A program made the position numbers and the translations under genes. Positions 22,877 to 33,108 of a stretch of 64,000 nt of DNA are shown here, in pieces (the first letter of the stretch is position 1; each line of letters opens with the position of its first letter). The notes beneath the pieces were generated by a model. It worked only from the letters and a program-made list of their open reading frames with translations. It had not been told where the DNA came from and made no database searches. Source of the DNA: Adineta steineri (taxonomy: Eukaryota > Rotifera > Eurotatoria > Adinetida > Adinetidae); NCBI GenBank assembly GCA_905250115.1, contig CAJNOI010000101.1, positions 286,242-350,241 of the forward strand, in the 5' to 3' direction.

Positions 22877-23551
22877 CAATGAATAAATCAGATCGTTCTG
22901 TTCACTTATATTTCGTACTCAATCACTCGTTTCTGCCATTTCACATCGTTACCCGCCTTCTGATGAATGAACTGGTTATAGATCCAGAGCCACTACCGGA
23001 ATTGAATTAGTCTATTATCTTCCTTAAATACAATCTGAAATTTGAAACTCTAAACACAGTTTAATATCACAATATCCGTGAATAAATTCTACCCATAGTG
23101 TACTGTTCAATTATCTACTTCAATATTTTATTCAATTGAAAACACTAAATATGGTCAAATATCGCAACAGCAATGAATAAATCCTACCACCACGATCATA
23201 TATTCAAATATTACACACTGTGCGATGTAAGATTTCTACACATTTTATGAAAAAATTATCAAGTCAAACATGAACCAGTAGCTTTCTTATACAGTGTTCA
23301 AATACCAGGCTCTGTTATTTATAGCGTAAGAATTATTGTCCATAATCTGTCGTTGCGTAAAAAATGAATAGTACGTGCTAGAATTCTATTCAAATATTGT
23401 GCTCATTCTGATATCAACATCTATGTAGGCAAACGAAATATGATCAATTGGTATATAAATACATCATACCATAATTATATTATTCTATTATATTATTCAA
23501 GAAAGTATCAAGTTTCAAACTACGAACATGGTTTGATTTCACAACAGCAAT

Positions 23552-23870
23552 GAACAGATTCTACCATAACTGTGTTCATATATATTTCGTAATCAATCAT
23601 TTGTTTCTAACGTTTCATATCGCCTATCGCCTTCTGATCAATGAATTAGTTATAGATCCATAACCACCATAATTCTGTTCAACTATATTTGGTGATGAGT
23701 CATTCATTTCTAATATTTCATATCACCTGTCACCTTCTGATTAATGAATTAGTTATAGATCCATAACCACCATAATTCTGTTCAACTATATTTGGTGATC
23801 AGTCATTTGTTTCTAACGTTTCATATCACCTGTCGCCTTCTGATGAATGAATTAGTTATAGATCCATAAC
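23552..23870. repeat. Three 103-bp tandem monomers
   Basis: The motif GATCCATAACCA.CATAAT recurs at 23655, 23758 and 23861, exactly 103 bp apart, with almost identical sequence between (GTTCAACTATATTTGGTGAT, then GTCATTCATTTCTAATATTTC variants and CACCTGTCGCCTTCTGAT). These are the most homogeneous monomers and define the basic unit. Confidence 0.88.
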
Positions 23871-24273
23871 CATAATGGTTATCACTTATCTTATTGTAAG
23901 GAAATGTTAAAGTTAAGACTCTAACTATACTTCTAATATCACAACAGCAATGGATACTTCAGAGAATAACTGTCTTCACTTATCATATTCAATACAGTTT
24001 CAAATTTGACACTCTAGATACAGTTTAATATCACAAGAACAATGAATAAATCATATAATCATTATAGTATTCCTTTATCTTGTTCAATATAGTGTCAAAT
24101 TTTGAGATTCTAAACTTAATCTAATATCACAACATAAATGAATAAATTGTATTATAATTCTGTTCGATTATATTTCTCCATGAATCGTTTGCTGCTAACA
24201 TTTGATAATATTTATTGTCTTGTGATGAATGAATTAGTTATAGAAAGAATTTATACGAATATTTTCCGAATTC

Positions 24274-24283
24274 NNNNNNNNNN
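24274..24283. other. Assembly gap (10 N)
   Basis: Ten N inside the tandem array. The true length here is uncertain because arrays collapse in assembly. Confidence 0.99.
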
Positions 24284-24336
24284 CGTTTCTACTATTTCAT
24301 GTCATTTGCCGTCTTGTGATGAATGAACTAGTTATA

Positions 24337-24650
24337 GATCCATAATTATCATAATTCTGTTCAACTATATTTGGTGATCAGTCATTCGTTTCTAACATTT
24401 CATATCACCTGTCGCCTTCTGATCAATGAATTAGTTATAGATCCATAACCACCATAATTCTGTTCAACTATATTTGGTGGTCAATCATTTGTTTCTAACA
24501 TTTTATGTCACTTATTACCTTCTAATAAATGAATTAGTTATAGATCCATAATAATTATCATAATTCTGTTCAACTATATTTGGTGATCAATCATTAGCTT
24601 CTATTATTTCACGTCATCTGTAGTCTTGTGACGAATGAATTAGTTATAGA
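24337..24650. repeat. Second cluster of 103-bp monomers
   Basis: GATCCATAA recurs at 24337, 24440 and 24543, and the next equivalent position near 24646 carries the AAAGAATTTATACGAATATTT variant. The spacing is 103 bp throughout. Nearly the same sequence flanks the 10-N gap just upstream, so monomers may be missing there. Confidence 0.85.
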
Positions 24651-26032
24651 AAGAATTTATACGAATATTTTTCGAATTCTGACATCCATTTCTATGTCTG
24701 TAAAGAAAATATGATCAAGTAGCCGATGAACACATCATACCATAATTATACTATTCTACTACCTTCGTCACTGCAGTGTCAAGTTTGAGACTCTAAATAC
24801 ACTCTGATATCACACCACAAGTGAAGAAATTCGACCATAATTCTGTTCAACTATATTTGGTGATCAACCATTAGCTTCTATTATTTCATGTCAATGGTTG
24901 TTTTGTAATGAATGAATTAGTTATAGAAAAACTTTGTGCAAATATTTTATTCATTCTGATATTGATTTCTATTTCTATAAACAAAATATGATCAAGTGAC
25001 AGTTGAATATATCATACCATAATTGAATTATTCTATTATCTTCTTCAATATGATGTCAAATTTGAGATTTTAAACATGGTTGAATATCACAACACTAGTG
25101 AATAAATCAGATCACGAAAAATGCGTTCAAATTTATGATGGGTTAAATAACGATAGATAGGATTATATTGACGATATGAAAAGATATGATGAATGAATGA
25201 AACATACGATGAATATATTCATGTATGCTATTCAATGAGCTACTTCATTTATATGACTTGAAGGAAATGAATATTATCTCGTAGTCGAATAAATTGAATT
25301 ATGTTTTTATTCATGAATTTTAGTCGACAAATGCTTAAATTAAATCAGGCTTGAATATTTACGATCAATTGATGTTTGATTAGATCATAAGATTATATTC
25401 AGTTATTATAATCGATTATATATAGAATATATCCTATTTTACTGTATATAAGATGTCACAAATGATGAACAATTGATATTTTTGTGAGTTCAAGTATCTC
25501 GAACCATATGTATAAAATTGATACTATCGAGCAAAATCTAAGATCACGTTGTGAAAGAATGACTCATGTCATAATTTTATTCAAATATTTTACGTGATGA
25601 TAGATTAAATTTCAACCGAAATTCATAATTTCACATCGAATAATACATCCACATTCATAGTCATTGCACGATTGTTTATTCAAATATTTTTGTCGAAACG
25701 AAATACGCTAATCTCTATCCTAAACAATATTCACCATCAAATGATTGCTGATGAATATCAAAGCATATAATTCTGTTCAAATATTTGACCAGATCAAACA
25801 TTGTATTTCTATTGTAGTAGAAGATTTTAAAATGAATGAAAGACGAACAAAACATGCTATAATGTTTTCAAATATTTCATTGAATAAGAAGATAATATAT
25901 TTTATACTAAAAGATAATATATCACATGGTAAATGTGCCAATCACTACAATATTCTATTCAACTATCTTGTACGATGAAACATCAGACATGTACTACATA
26001 ACAATATTCAATATAAAATGGCTGATGAAGAA

Positions 26033-26590
26033 ATCATAAGATGATATATTCATGTATTATAATCTATGAACTATTAGATTTCTTGTAAGTAAGAAGACTC
26101 AGCGGTGAAGTAACCAATGTATAAGTGATTTGAAATATGTGTTTCATTATTGCTTTCGGTGATGTCTCTAATTTTTAATATCATAGAAAATTTATATTAT
26201 ACAATTCATGGACATGTCAGATCATAATTATGTTCAAATATGTTGCTCGATAAGACAATAAATTTCAATTATTGAAGTAGATTTCATATTCTGTCATGAA
26301 TGAATAAATCATAAGATGATATATTCGTGTATTATAATCTATGAACTGTCAGATTTCTTGCAGGTATGAAGACACAGCAGTGAAGTGACTAATGTATAAG
26401 TGATACGAAATATTTGTTTCATTATTGCTTTCGGTGATGTCTCTAATTCTTAATATCATAGAAAATTCATATTATGGAGTTCATGGACATGTCAGAGCAT
26501 AGTTATGTTCAAATATGTTGCTCGATTAGACAACAAATTTCAATTATTGAAGTAGATTTTATATTCTGTAATGGATGAATAAATCGTATC
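26033..26590. repeat. 279-bp tandem duplicate
   Basis: 26033-26311 and 26312-26590 are near-identical direct copies. Each runs from ATCATAAGATGATATATTC..TGTATTATAATCTATGAACT through TTCATTATTGCTTTCGGTGATGTCTCTAATT to GAATAAATC. This is the youngest-looking duplication of the array and lies next to the secreted-peptide gene. Confidence 0.88.
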
Positions 26591-26627
26591 AGGATAATTT
26601 TATTCAAGTATTTTACTTGATGAAATG

Positions 26628-26825
26628 TTAGACTTTTACCATTCTAGAATATCTAATATAAGATGACGAATGATATGCAGGTGTACTACGTGCAACGAGT
26701 GCTGATTCTTCATCTGAGTCGTCAAAATTTCGTGCTAGGAAATCTTTAACTGATTTTCCATTGCAAGTTGTTGCTAAAGCTAACATAAATACCGCAAGGC
26801 ATACTGTACTTGCTTTAGTAAGCAT
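26628..26825 (-). CDS. Small secreted peptide precursor, 65 aa
   Basis: A single-exon frame from ATG 26825 to TAA 26628-26630. Residues 1-23 (starting MLTKASTVCLAVFMLALAT) form a convincing signal peptide ending around T-C-N-G. The mature part begins K-S-V-K-D-F-L-A-R, has an acidic patch D-D-S-D-E-E-S and a Ser/Tyr-rich end with dispersed Arg. A single Cys remains before the cleavage site, so no disulfide fold is expected. The profile suits a short secreted or neuropeptide-like precursor, but there are no clear dibasic sites. Family not recognised. The last five codons and the stop coincide with a GATGAAATGT unit typical of the adjacent array. A promoter may lie in the 26.83-27.0 kb interval. 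Confidence 0.55.
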   Translation of the reverse strand: MLTKASTVCLAVFMLALATTCNGKSVKDFLARNFDDSDEESALVARSTPAYHSSSYIRYSRMVKV

Positions 26826-27580
26826 CGTATTCGTTCAGGTAATAATGAAGATTGTTTATCGAGTAACTCAATATAATGAGAAGCCGACGTTTGTGATTTT
26901 TTACTGCAATTTTATCGACTATATATATGCTTCAAGACGAGCGAAACAAAAAGAAAAAAAACGATTTTTTTTTCTATATTAAACGGAGGTGTATGATAAT
27001 TTGAGAGTATGTATTGCAGAGAGCCTATGCCTTTCTACAGTAAAAAAAAAGGTAACTTTGTTATTTATTTTGATGTTATTAAGCACCCACTCAAATATCG
27101 AGAAACGAAAAATTATCGTTCTATATTTTTAACGTTGTTTTTTTGCTTTTAAGCCTTTGCTGTCATTTCGTATATTCGTCGGTTTTACCTTTTTTTATTC
27201 AATTACGAATAACAAAAAATGCGCGACACGAAAATATTAGTACGCATATTTGTCCTTTTTTTCATAGTTACATGTAAAGATATAATCCAGATTATAAAAT
27301 ATCATTGGTTTGATATTCATTGTTCTATTTTCATGAAGGATACATATTAAACGTCAAAATAATAATTGACGATCACACAATAGTCAAAAATTACGACAGC
27401 TACGTAAAAATCGTCAAGAATGAAAACGAAAAAAAAAAAACCACGTTGAATATAGAAACAATTCAACCGTGACGGAGGTGAACAATATAGAGTGAATGAA
27501 ATATTTTATTACTAAATAGATATGTACGAAATTCAAATGATCTATATACTAAACTTTATATTTTGAATTGATCTATATGT
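26826..27580. other. Intergenic, no gene seen
   Basis: Upstream flank of the secreted-peptide gene, then AT-rich sequence with poly-A/T runs up to the right inverted-repeat arm. A TATATATA-type stretch at about 26920 could be the peptide gene's promoter. Confidence 0.4.
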
Positions 27581-27873
27581 GTCACGTCCTGAAGTCGAGT
27601 GTTAAATGATATTTATTTAGATAATATAAACTACTTCAAACACGTGTATATATATGATGCAATACAGGTATACTAAGGAATATTCTAGAATAGGATATTC
27701 CTCGACCATAACAAAGATTATTCTAATAGAGAATAATCTTAATGAATACACAAGAACAAAGAAACATATATATGACATATATATTAACGACCTCGATAGA
27801 AAAAGAAAGCGAACGATAATAACTAGATCATATATCACAAATACGAATGATAATAATCTAGGTCATACACCAC
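27581..27873 (-). repeat. Right arm of the long-distance inverted repeat
   Basis: The reverse complement of this stretch matches 16944-17204. This arm is longer because it has about 45-55 extra bp around a perfect-looking hairpin (AGATTATTCT...AGAATAATCT). The inner ends of both arms are GACGT(A/G)AC and the outer ends are TGATGTATGACC / GTGGTGTATGACC. Two chance reading frames overlap it. Confidence 0.85.
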
Positions 27874-30674
27874 AATATGTATTATTAAATACGATATTTA
27901 TATTAAATGTAAATTAATAATTAAACAAATCTTTTATTACTACGTGGATGATACATTTACATAAACAAGAATTTTCTATCTTCAAATTAATTTTTTATCG
28001 ATCAATTTATAACTTAAATCACAGATAAAATAAATCATCAACAAATTATTTTAGGTAATCGTATTGCCTGATTAATAATAGATTTAAAACATTAGAAAAA
28101 AAAACAATATTGTTAGTTATAATGTAGTTTTAATAATCATCATCTATACTTTTTTTTTATAAAGAAAGTCAAAGGTCAGAGAAACATCAAAAATCAATTT
28201 TTCGCGATTTTCATTCGTTTTTCTAGGAAATGTGAAGAAAATGGATTTTTACGAGAAAGAGCTAAGCGAGTCCTTGGATGAGCGTTACTTGTTTTAATTA
28301 TCACAGCTTATTCTGGCTACACACGAAAGAAATGGCATGCTGAACTTTGAATCACCAAAATCGTTTATTGTTCTCCGAGCGTCACTATAAAAACATTTTC
28401 TTAAGACGAATATGTTTGTAAACATTTTTGATTTATATCTCGATATAATCAAACTGACAATATTACTGATGAAAAATCTACAAGTATGTCAACTAAATCA
28501 TGGCTCCTATTAAAAACGAAAAAAATTATACAATTCAAGTGGTTTAAAAAAGAATCTTTTCATGGAGCTAAGCACACCAGTGTATGTGGCGTCATGTCTT
28601 CTACGATGAGACAACTACTTATACAAAGCAATAGCTGTCTCTATGATTGATCAATTTGTAATCAAAGTATGGAATGATATGATAATAGTAAATCTTTCTA
28701 AATACTATTAGTTCGTTTTTATGTAGAGTGACACAAACACGGTTCTAGCTCATCCTATGATAGAGCTGGCAGCGCGCGGATGATATAAAAAGAAAGCCAA
28801 CACTTTAATTAGAAAACTGATGTGAAAAGGTTCTCTCCTATCAAGTTTATTTCAAACAAAAAAAACCGAACTTTCTAAAAAAAAAGATATTTACTCACTT
28901 TGTAGAGTGACGGTATGAAAATGGTCTTATTTACAACTCGTGAACGGATTGTCAGATTCAGTTCAAATTTTTAGAGAATGTATAAAACAAAAAGTTCTAT
29001 TAGTGGTAAAAATTTTAGCCTTTGATCCCGTACCGTTCTCGAGAAATTTACATTATACTGAAAAATGTAGAGTGACGTTTTTCAATAAAATAACGTTTTT
29101 TATGGTACATTTACATTGAGTAAGTCGTATCTCAGCTAATATGCGGTAAAGTGTTGGGAAATTTTTACTGTATAGCACAGGCATAGAGTATAATAAAATG
29201 CACTGATCAGAAATTGTCTAGGTCTACTTTCAGTTTTTCGCATCAATTGCACCAAAAAGTTGCAATTCACCCATATATAGTTGTTTGATCATGTTAATTT
29301 TTTCTACTATGTCAACGCAAGGAGTATTCTACTTATATTCCTCATTTAAAATCAGGAGCGAGAACCAATTTATTAAATCTCAAAAGCGTAAAAAAAATCG
29401 GTAAGTATACTTTTCTAAGTTCTATTAAGACAAAGAAACTTTAATTTGAAATTTCAAGACAATAGAGCGAGCACTTCACAGTAACATTAGCCGACATTAT
29501 TTGCTCATATATTGATTATCCCAGATATATATTGATCGAGACGAATATCATAGTTTATAAATATTTATGTACGTCACCAAAAAAAGATACTAATCATTTT
29601 TACTAAATCAATTCTTTATACGATATTTTATCATTATACAATCATTGTGAAAATATTTCTTGGATCCAACATCTAGATGAGCACCAACTTATGGTAAAAT
29701 AACACTGACACGCCATCGTTCATCGTCAATAACGATATAAGTATTTTGAAACATGGAATCATACCAACAGTATTTATAAAATCCAGCAAAGTTATTCAAT
29801 AATTTAATTTGATGTTGTTTTTCTCTCTTGTATTAGACTTTACAATGGTTCTTCATACCTATCTGCTACAGATTATCATATGTAATTTTTTATATTAAAA
29901 TAAAATATAATGCTCAGTCATGTTTTATGAATTTTTTTATAAGTATTAATATGATTCGAATGAATAGTATCAGTCGAGTAGCGTCATCTATTATAAATAC
30001 TAGTATAATTCGAATGGCTCTTGTAGCCACTATACATAAAAAGAATAGTAAAATATCAAGCAAATGAAACATAAAATAATAGGAGGTTAGGATAAGTTTG
30101 TTTTAATTTATTATTTGATTGCTATTAGTGTCTAAAAGATCACAGAATACTTATTATTGTATTTCATTCGCACTTCTGATATAAATAAATGAGAATAATC
30201 TATGATGACACTATTCACTTGCGTATTATCTGGGCAAGAATCATGAAATACATCATCAACGTTAGTCTGATCTGATTCATTTCTTTCATAGGTGAATAAT
30301 TTATATTGCTTGATAGTAAATATAATTACGAGAAATAAACCAAAGGTCGAGTTTATCATCTGCGTAGAATTTTATAATATCTATCAATTAAATCGAATAG
30401 ATCACTTTGCTGCATTTTTAGATTATAGTTATAATCTATATTCCCATCAAACCTATTTTCATTTACAGACTGAGTATCTTAGTAACTCATTTAAAAAATT
30501 TTAGTATCAATATAAGTTAAGTATTTTAGAGATCATACAAAACATATTTCAACATGAGTTCTAATTATATTGTAATATGTATAAGCAGAAATTAAAAATT
30601 TCCCTTCAAACGAAACAAAATTAGTCAAATGTTTAATTATTTATTTGTTTATATATATGTTCTATATATTTTAG
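27874..30674. other. Gene-poor 2.8-kb stretch, possible relic of a mobile element
   Basis: No coding exons found. From about 28150 to 29330 the base composition is less AT-rich and the decamer GTAGAGTGAC recurs at 28723, 28902 and 29067, with the related GCGTCACTATAAA near 28380. This suggests a non-autonomous repeat whose ends I cannot fix. 30132-30359 (minus) is a 75-codon frame with a hydrophobic start that I do not trust. Confidence 0.4.
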
Positions 30675-32449
30675 ATGCCTCTTTTTCATTTTGGCAATTG
30701 TTTAGCATTAGCTTGTGGACCAGTTTTATTAACATATAAATATTCGGGTTTGTAAGTATTACATTGATTTTTCTATATATTATTTTTGTATTCAATTCTT
30801 ATTTAGAGCTGAATATAATGCATTTTGGAAATGTGTTCAATCGGCAGTTTTTTATTTATTCGTTCAATTCGTTAAAATGCTGATTATAGCTACTTTTTTT
30901 CCACCAGTCGATGAATCATCGGTATTTGTTGTTCAAACAGTAAGAATAATTTATATTTTTGTTCTAGAAATAGAAAAATATAATATTTATAGGAATTCTT
31001 AAAAAATACAGTCGATATATTAGATCTAGTTGGTTTACATTTTGTTATAACACGCATTTGTGGTAAAACAGATTTGAAATATTTAATTGCAGCTATTGGA
31101 TGGACTTCCGCTGAAATTATTGTTACAAGGTTTATTTTCTTTTTCTTCTTAATTTTCTTCAATTTGTAAATTTTTTTAAATAGATGTTTGCCATTATGGG
31201 TAGGTGCTCGTGGTATTGAATTTGATTGGAAATATATTCAAATGAGTCTTGAATCAAATATTACTCTTGTAAGTTCAACATTCGAGAAAAACAAAAATAT
31301 TCATATTTTTCTAATAGATTCATTATCTGTCGATGGCTACGCTTGTCTGGCTTCGGACACGTAATGATTTTAATAAATCATATACTCCACTTATTAATGT
31401 TCTTCTACTTCTTTCTTGTTATCGACCATTGATTCTCGAGTAAATATCTATTAAAATTAATATTCATTAAAGCGGATGATCCAAAAATGACTATTTTTAA
31501 CGCACGCTAGAAATGCCATAATACGAAAGTCCTTGTCACCTAGATCACGAATCTGACATCCGTTTGTCTGGATCTGATCCCTTTTTTGTCGGTTTTTCCT
31601 ATAAGGGGTATTTAGGTCTCTGCAGGGTAGTTCCATGGGGTGTCAAATACAAGTACACAAAGTATTCAGAAAATTTTCTTTTTCCGCAAACTATGTAGAG
31701 TTTTTTTCGCTGATCATTTTCGCGTAAGGAAGTTTTGAATTCTATTGAGAAATGACGACGCTATCATCAAAATAAAACACATAGTGGAATACGGTAAAAT
31801 AGTTTAAATTCCATTTTTTCTTATAAAATATAGAAAAAAGTCGAGTCTCTAATCTCGAACCGGCTATAGTCTCAAGAAATATGACATAGTAGGTCTTGTA
31901 GAGAAAACTATGCTCTTTAAAACCTACTATGTCATATTTCTTGAAAATGTAGTCGGTTCGAGATTAGAGACTCGACTTTTTCCTATATTTTGTAAGGAAA
32001 AAAATGGGATTTTAAGCTATTTTACTATGTTTTTTATTTTAACGATAGTGTCGTTATTTCTCAATAGAATTCAAAACTTTCTTATACGAAAATGATCAGC
32101 AGAAGACGCTCTACAAAGTCTGAGGGGAAAGAAAATTTTCTGAATACTTTGTTTGACATCCCATAAAACTACCCTATGGAAATTGGTAAAAAAAAGGATC
32201 AGATCTAGACAAACGGATGTCAGATTCGTGATCTAGGTGACAAGGATTTTCATAATATGACATCTTTAGAGTGCGTTAAAAATGGTCATTTTGGATCACC
32301 CCCTTTCATATATTTCTCTATTCAATAGAGTGTTGATACATGCATTTGCTGCTAATTCGTGGATACATTTATTATCGAAATTTTTCTTTACTATATCAGT
32401 TGGTCTTACAACTCTTCAACTTTATTCATTATTACCGAATAAATATTAA
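30675..32449 (+). CDS. TMEM147: TMEM147, ER multipass translocon-associated protein
   Basis: Six exons (30675-30751, 30807-30939, 30993-31129, 31184-31268, 31318-31439, 32329-32449) join in frame to 224 residues, the same length as the vertebrate protein. The alignment is strong throughout: L-F-H-F-G-N-C at the N-terminus, [22 protein letters not shown], and the block [19 protein letters not shown], plus several membrane helices. TMEM147 belongs to the BOS complex (with nicalin and NOMO) that assists insertion of multipass proteins at the ribosome-translocon. The last intron is 889 bp because it contains a foldback element; the others are about 50 bp. Splice sites on both sides of the element are intact. 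Confidence 0.93.
31474..32303. mobile_element. 830-bp foldback (full-length palindromic) element inside a TMEM147 intron
   Basis: The left arm begins GGATGATCCAAAAATGACTA and the right end, reverse complemented, begins GGGTGATCCAAAATGACCA. The two arms match along about 400 bp each, meeting at a short loop near 31895-31905 (for example GTCGAGTCTCTAATCTCGAAC near 31842 and again inverted near 31955). There is no transposase frame and no clear target duplication. Arms differ by scattered substitutions, so the insertion is not brand new. Confidence 0.9.
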
Positions 32450-33108
32450 AACTGATTTCAAATGAAAAATGCAAGATTTGATCAAAACTCAAACTTAATA
32501 ATTAAAATTATCAACATTACAGCAAATCAACTTTTTTTTGTAAAGAATTTGATTTTTGGTTTTTGTTGGTAAATCTTTAATAAAATAAAGCTTACGCAAT
32601 AGGTATATTCTCTGTCCTATTATGACTGAATGATGTTAATACAGATTGGTTAGAGAAAAACGGCAAATATCTCAGATTATCATGATTATACAAAAAATAT
32701 TTTGATTTCTCAAATGGGAATTCATTTAGAACTTTTTAGGTTATCTAGAAACCAATGTAGACAATAGAATATGAACAAATAATTTCTCAACTTCTGACGT
32801 CACTCTTTTATCCGTATGTTTACTGAATAAATGTTAATATTTATTGAAAAAAACAAGCCTTCGATTTTACGATGAAATAGCATTAGAAGACTGTAAGATA
32901 TTTTTCCTAAGAAATCTAATTATAATTAATCATTTTTATTAGGAGATTTGAGTCGATGAATTGAAAAAGATGTATGTCGATTCATAGTTTTAAAAATCGA
33001 TAGTTATATAATAAAATAAATATTCGTTTAAGTTCGTGTCATGAAATTATTTGAAAAAAAATTGTAATAAATTTCTGTTTTTTTGCTATGTTCAATTAAA
33101 AAATTAGT
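32450..33108. other. Intergenic between convergent genes, no gene seen
   Basis: AT-rich 3' flanks of TMEM147 and the SAXO-like gene. An AATAAA at about 32581 could be the TMEM147 polyadenylation signal. Confidence 0.45.

Larger units (their letters stand above)
19700..26627. repeat. Degenerate higher-order tandem repeat (satellite-like) array, about 7 kb
   Basis: The whole stretch is built from related units of about 95-103 bp. Each carries versions of TATTCAAATATTT or TGTTCAACTATATTT, GTGATGAATGAATTAGTTATAG, CAATGAATAAATC and TCATTCGTTTCTAACATTTCATATCA. Units are diverged in most places but recent local duplications are visible: 103-bp steps at 23.55-23.87 and 24.34-24.65 kb, a 279-bp doublet at 26.03-26.59 kb and 1.22-kb steps at 20.4-22.9 kb. 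Unit lengths are not multiples of three and every frame has stops, so it is not a coding repeat. A 10-N gap falls within it. The right end overlaps the last codons of a small secreted-peptide gene. Confidence 0.9.

Noticed and set aside
21309-24326. Several 60-100 codon plus frames in the tandem array (for example 21775-22077)
   Set aside because: They repeat only because the DNA repeats; unit lengths are not multiples of three and stops vary between copies.
19700-26627. CRISPR-like array
   Set aside because: Repeats are diverged 95-103 bp units without constant short repeats and unique spacers, and the contig is eukaryotic.
27617-27917. Frames on both strands over the right inverted-repeat arm
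   Set aside because: They fall in a non-coding repeat whose other copy does not preserve the frame.
30132-30359. 75-codon minus frame with a hydrophobic start and ATG
   Set aside because: The composition is as expected of chance AT-rich frames, the hydrophobic run is short and interrupted by Lys, and no exon partner or conserved motif is seen.
31910-32095. 61-codon frame within the foldback element
   Set aside because: Lies in one arm of a palindrome in an intron; no transposase similarity.
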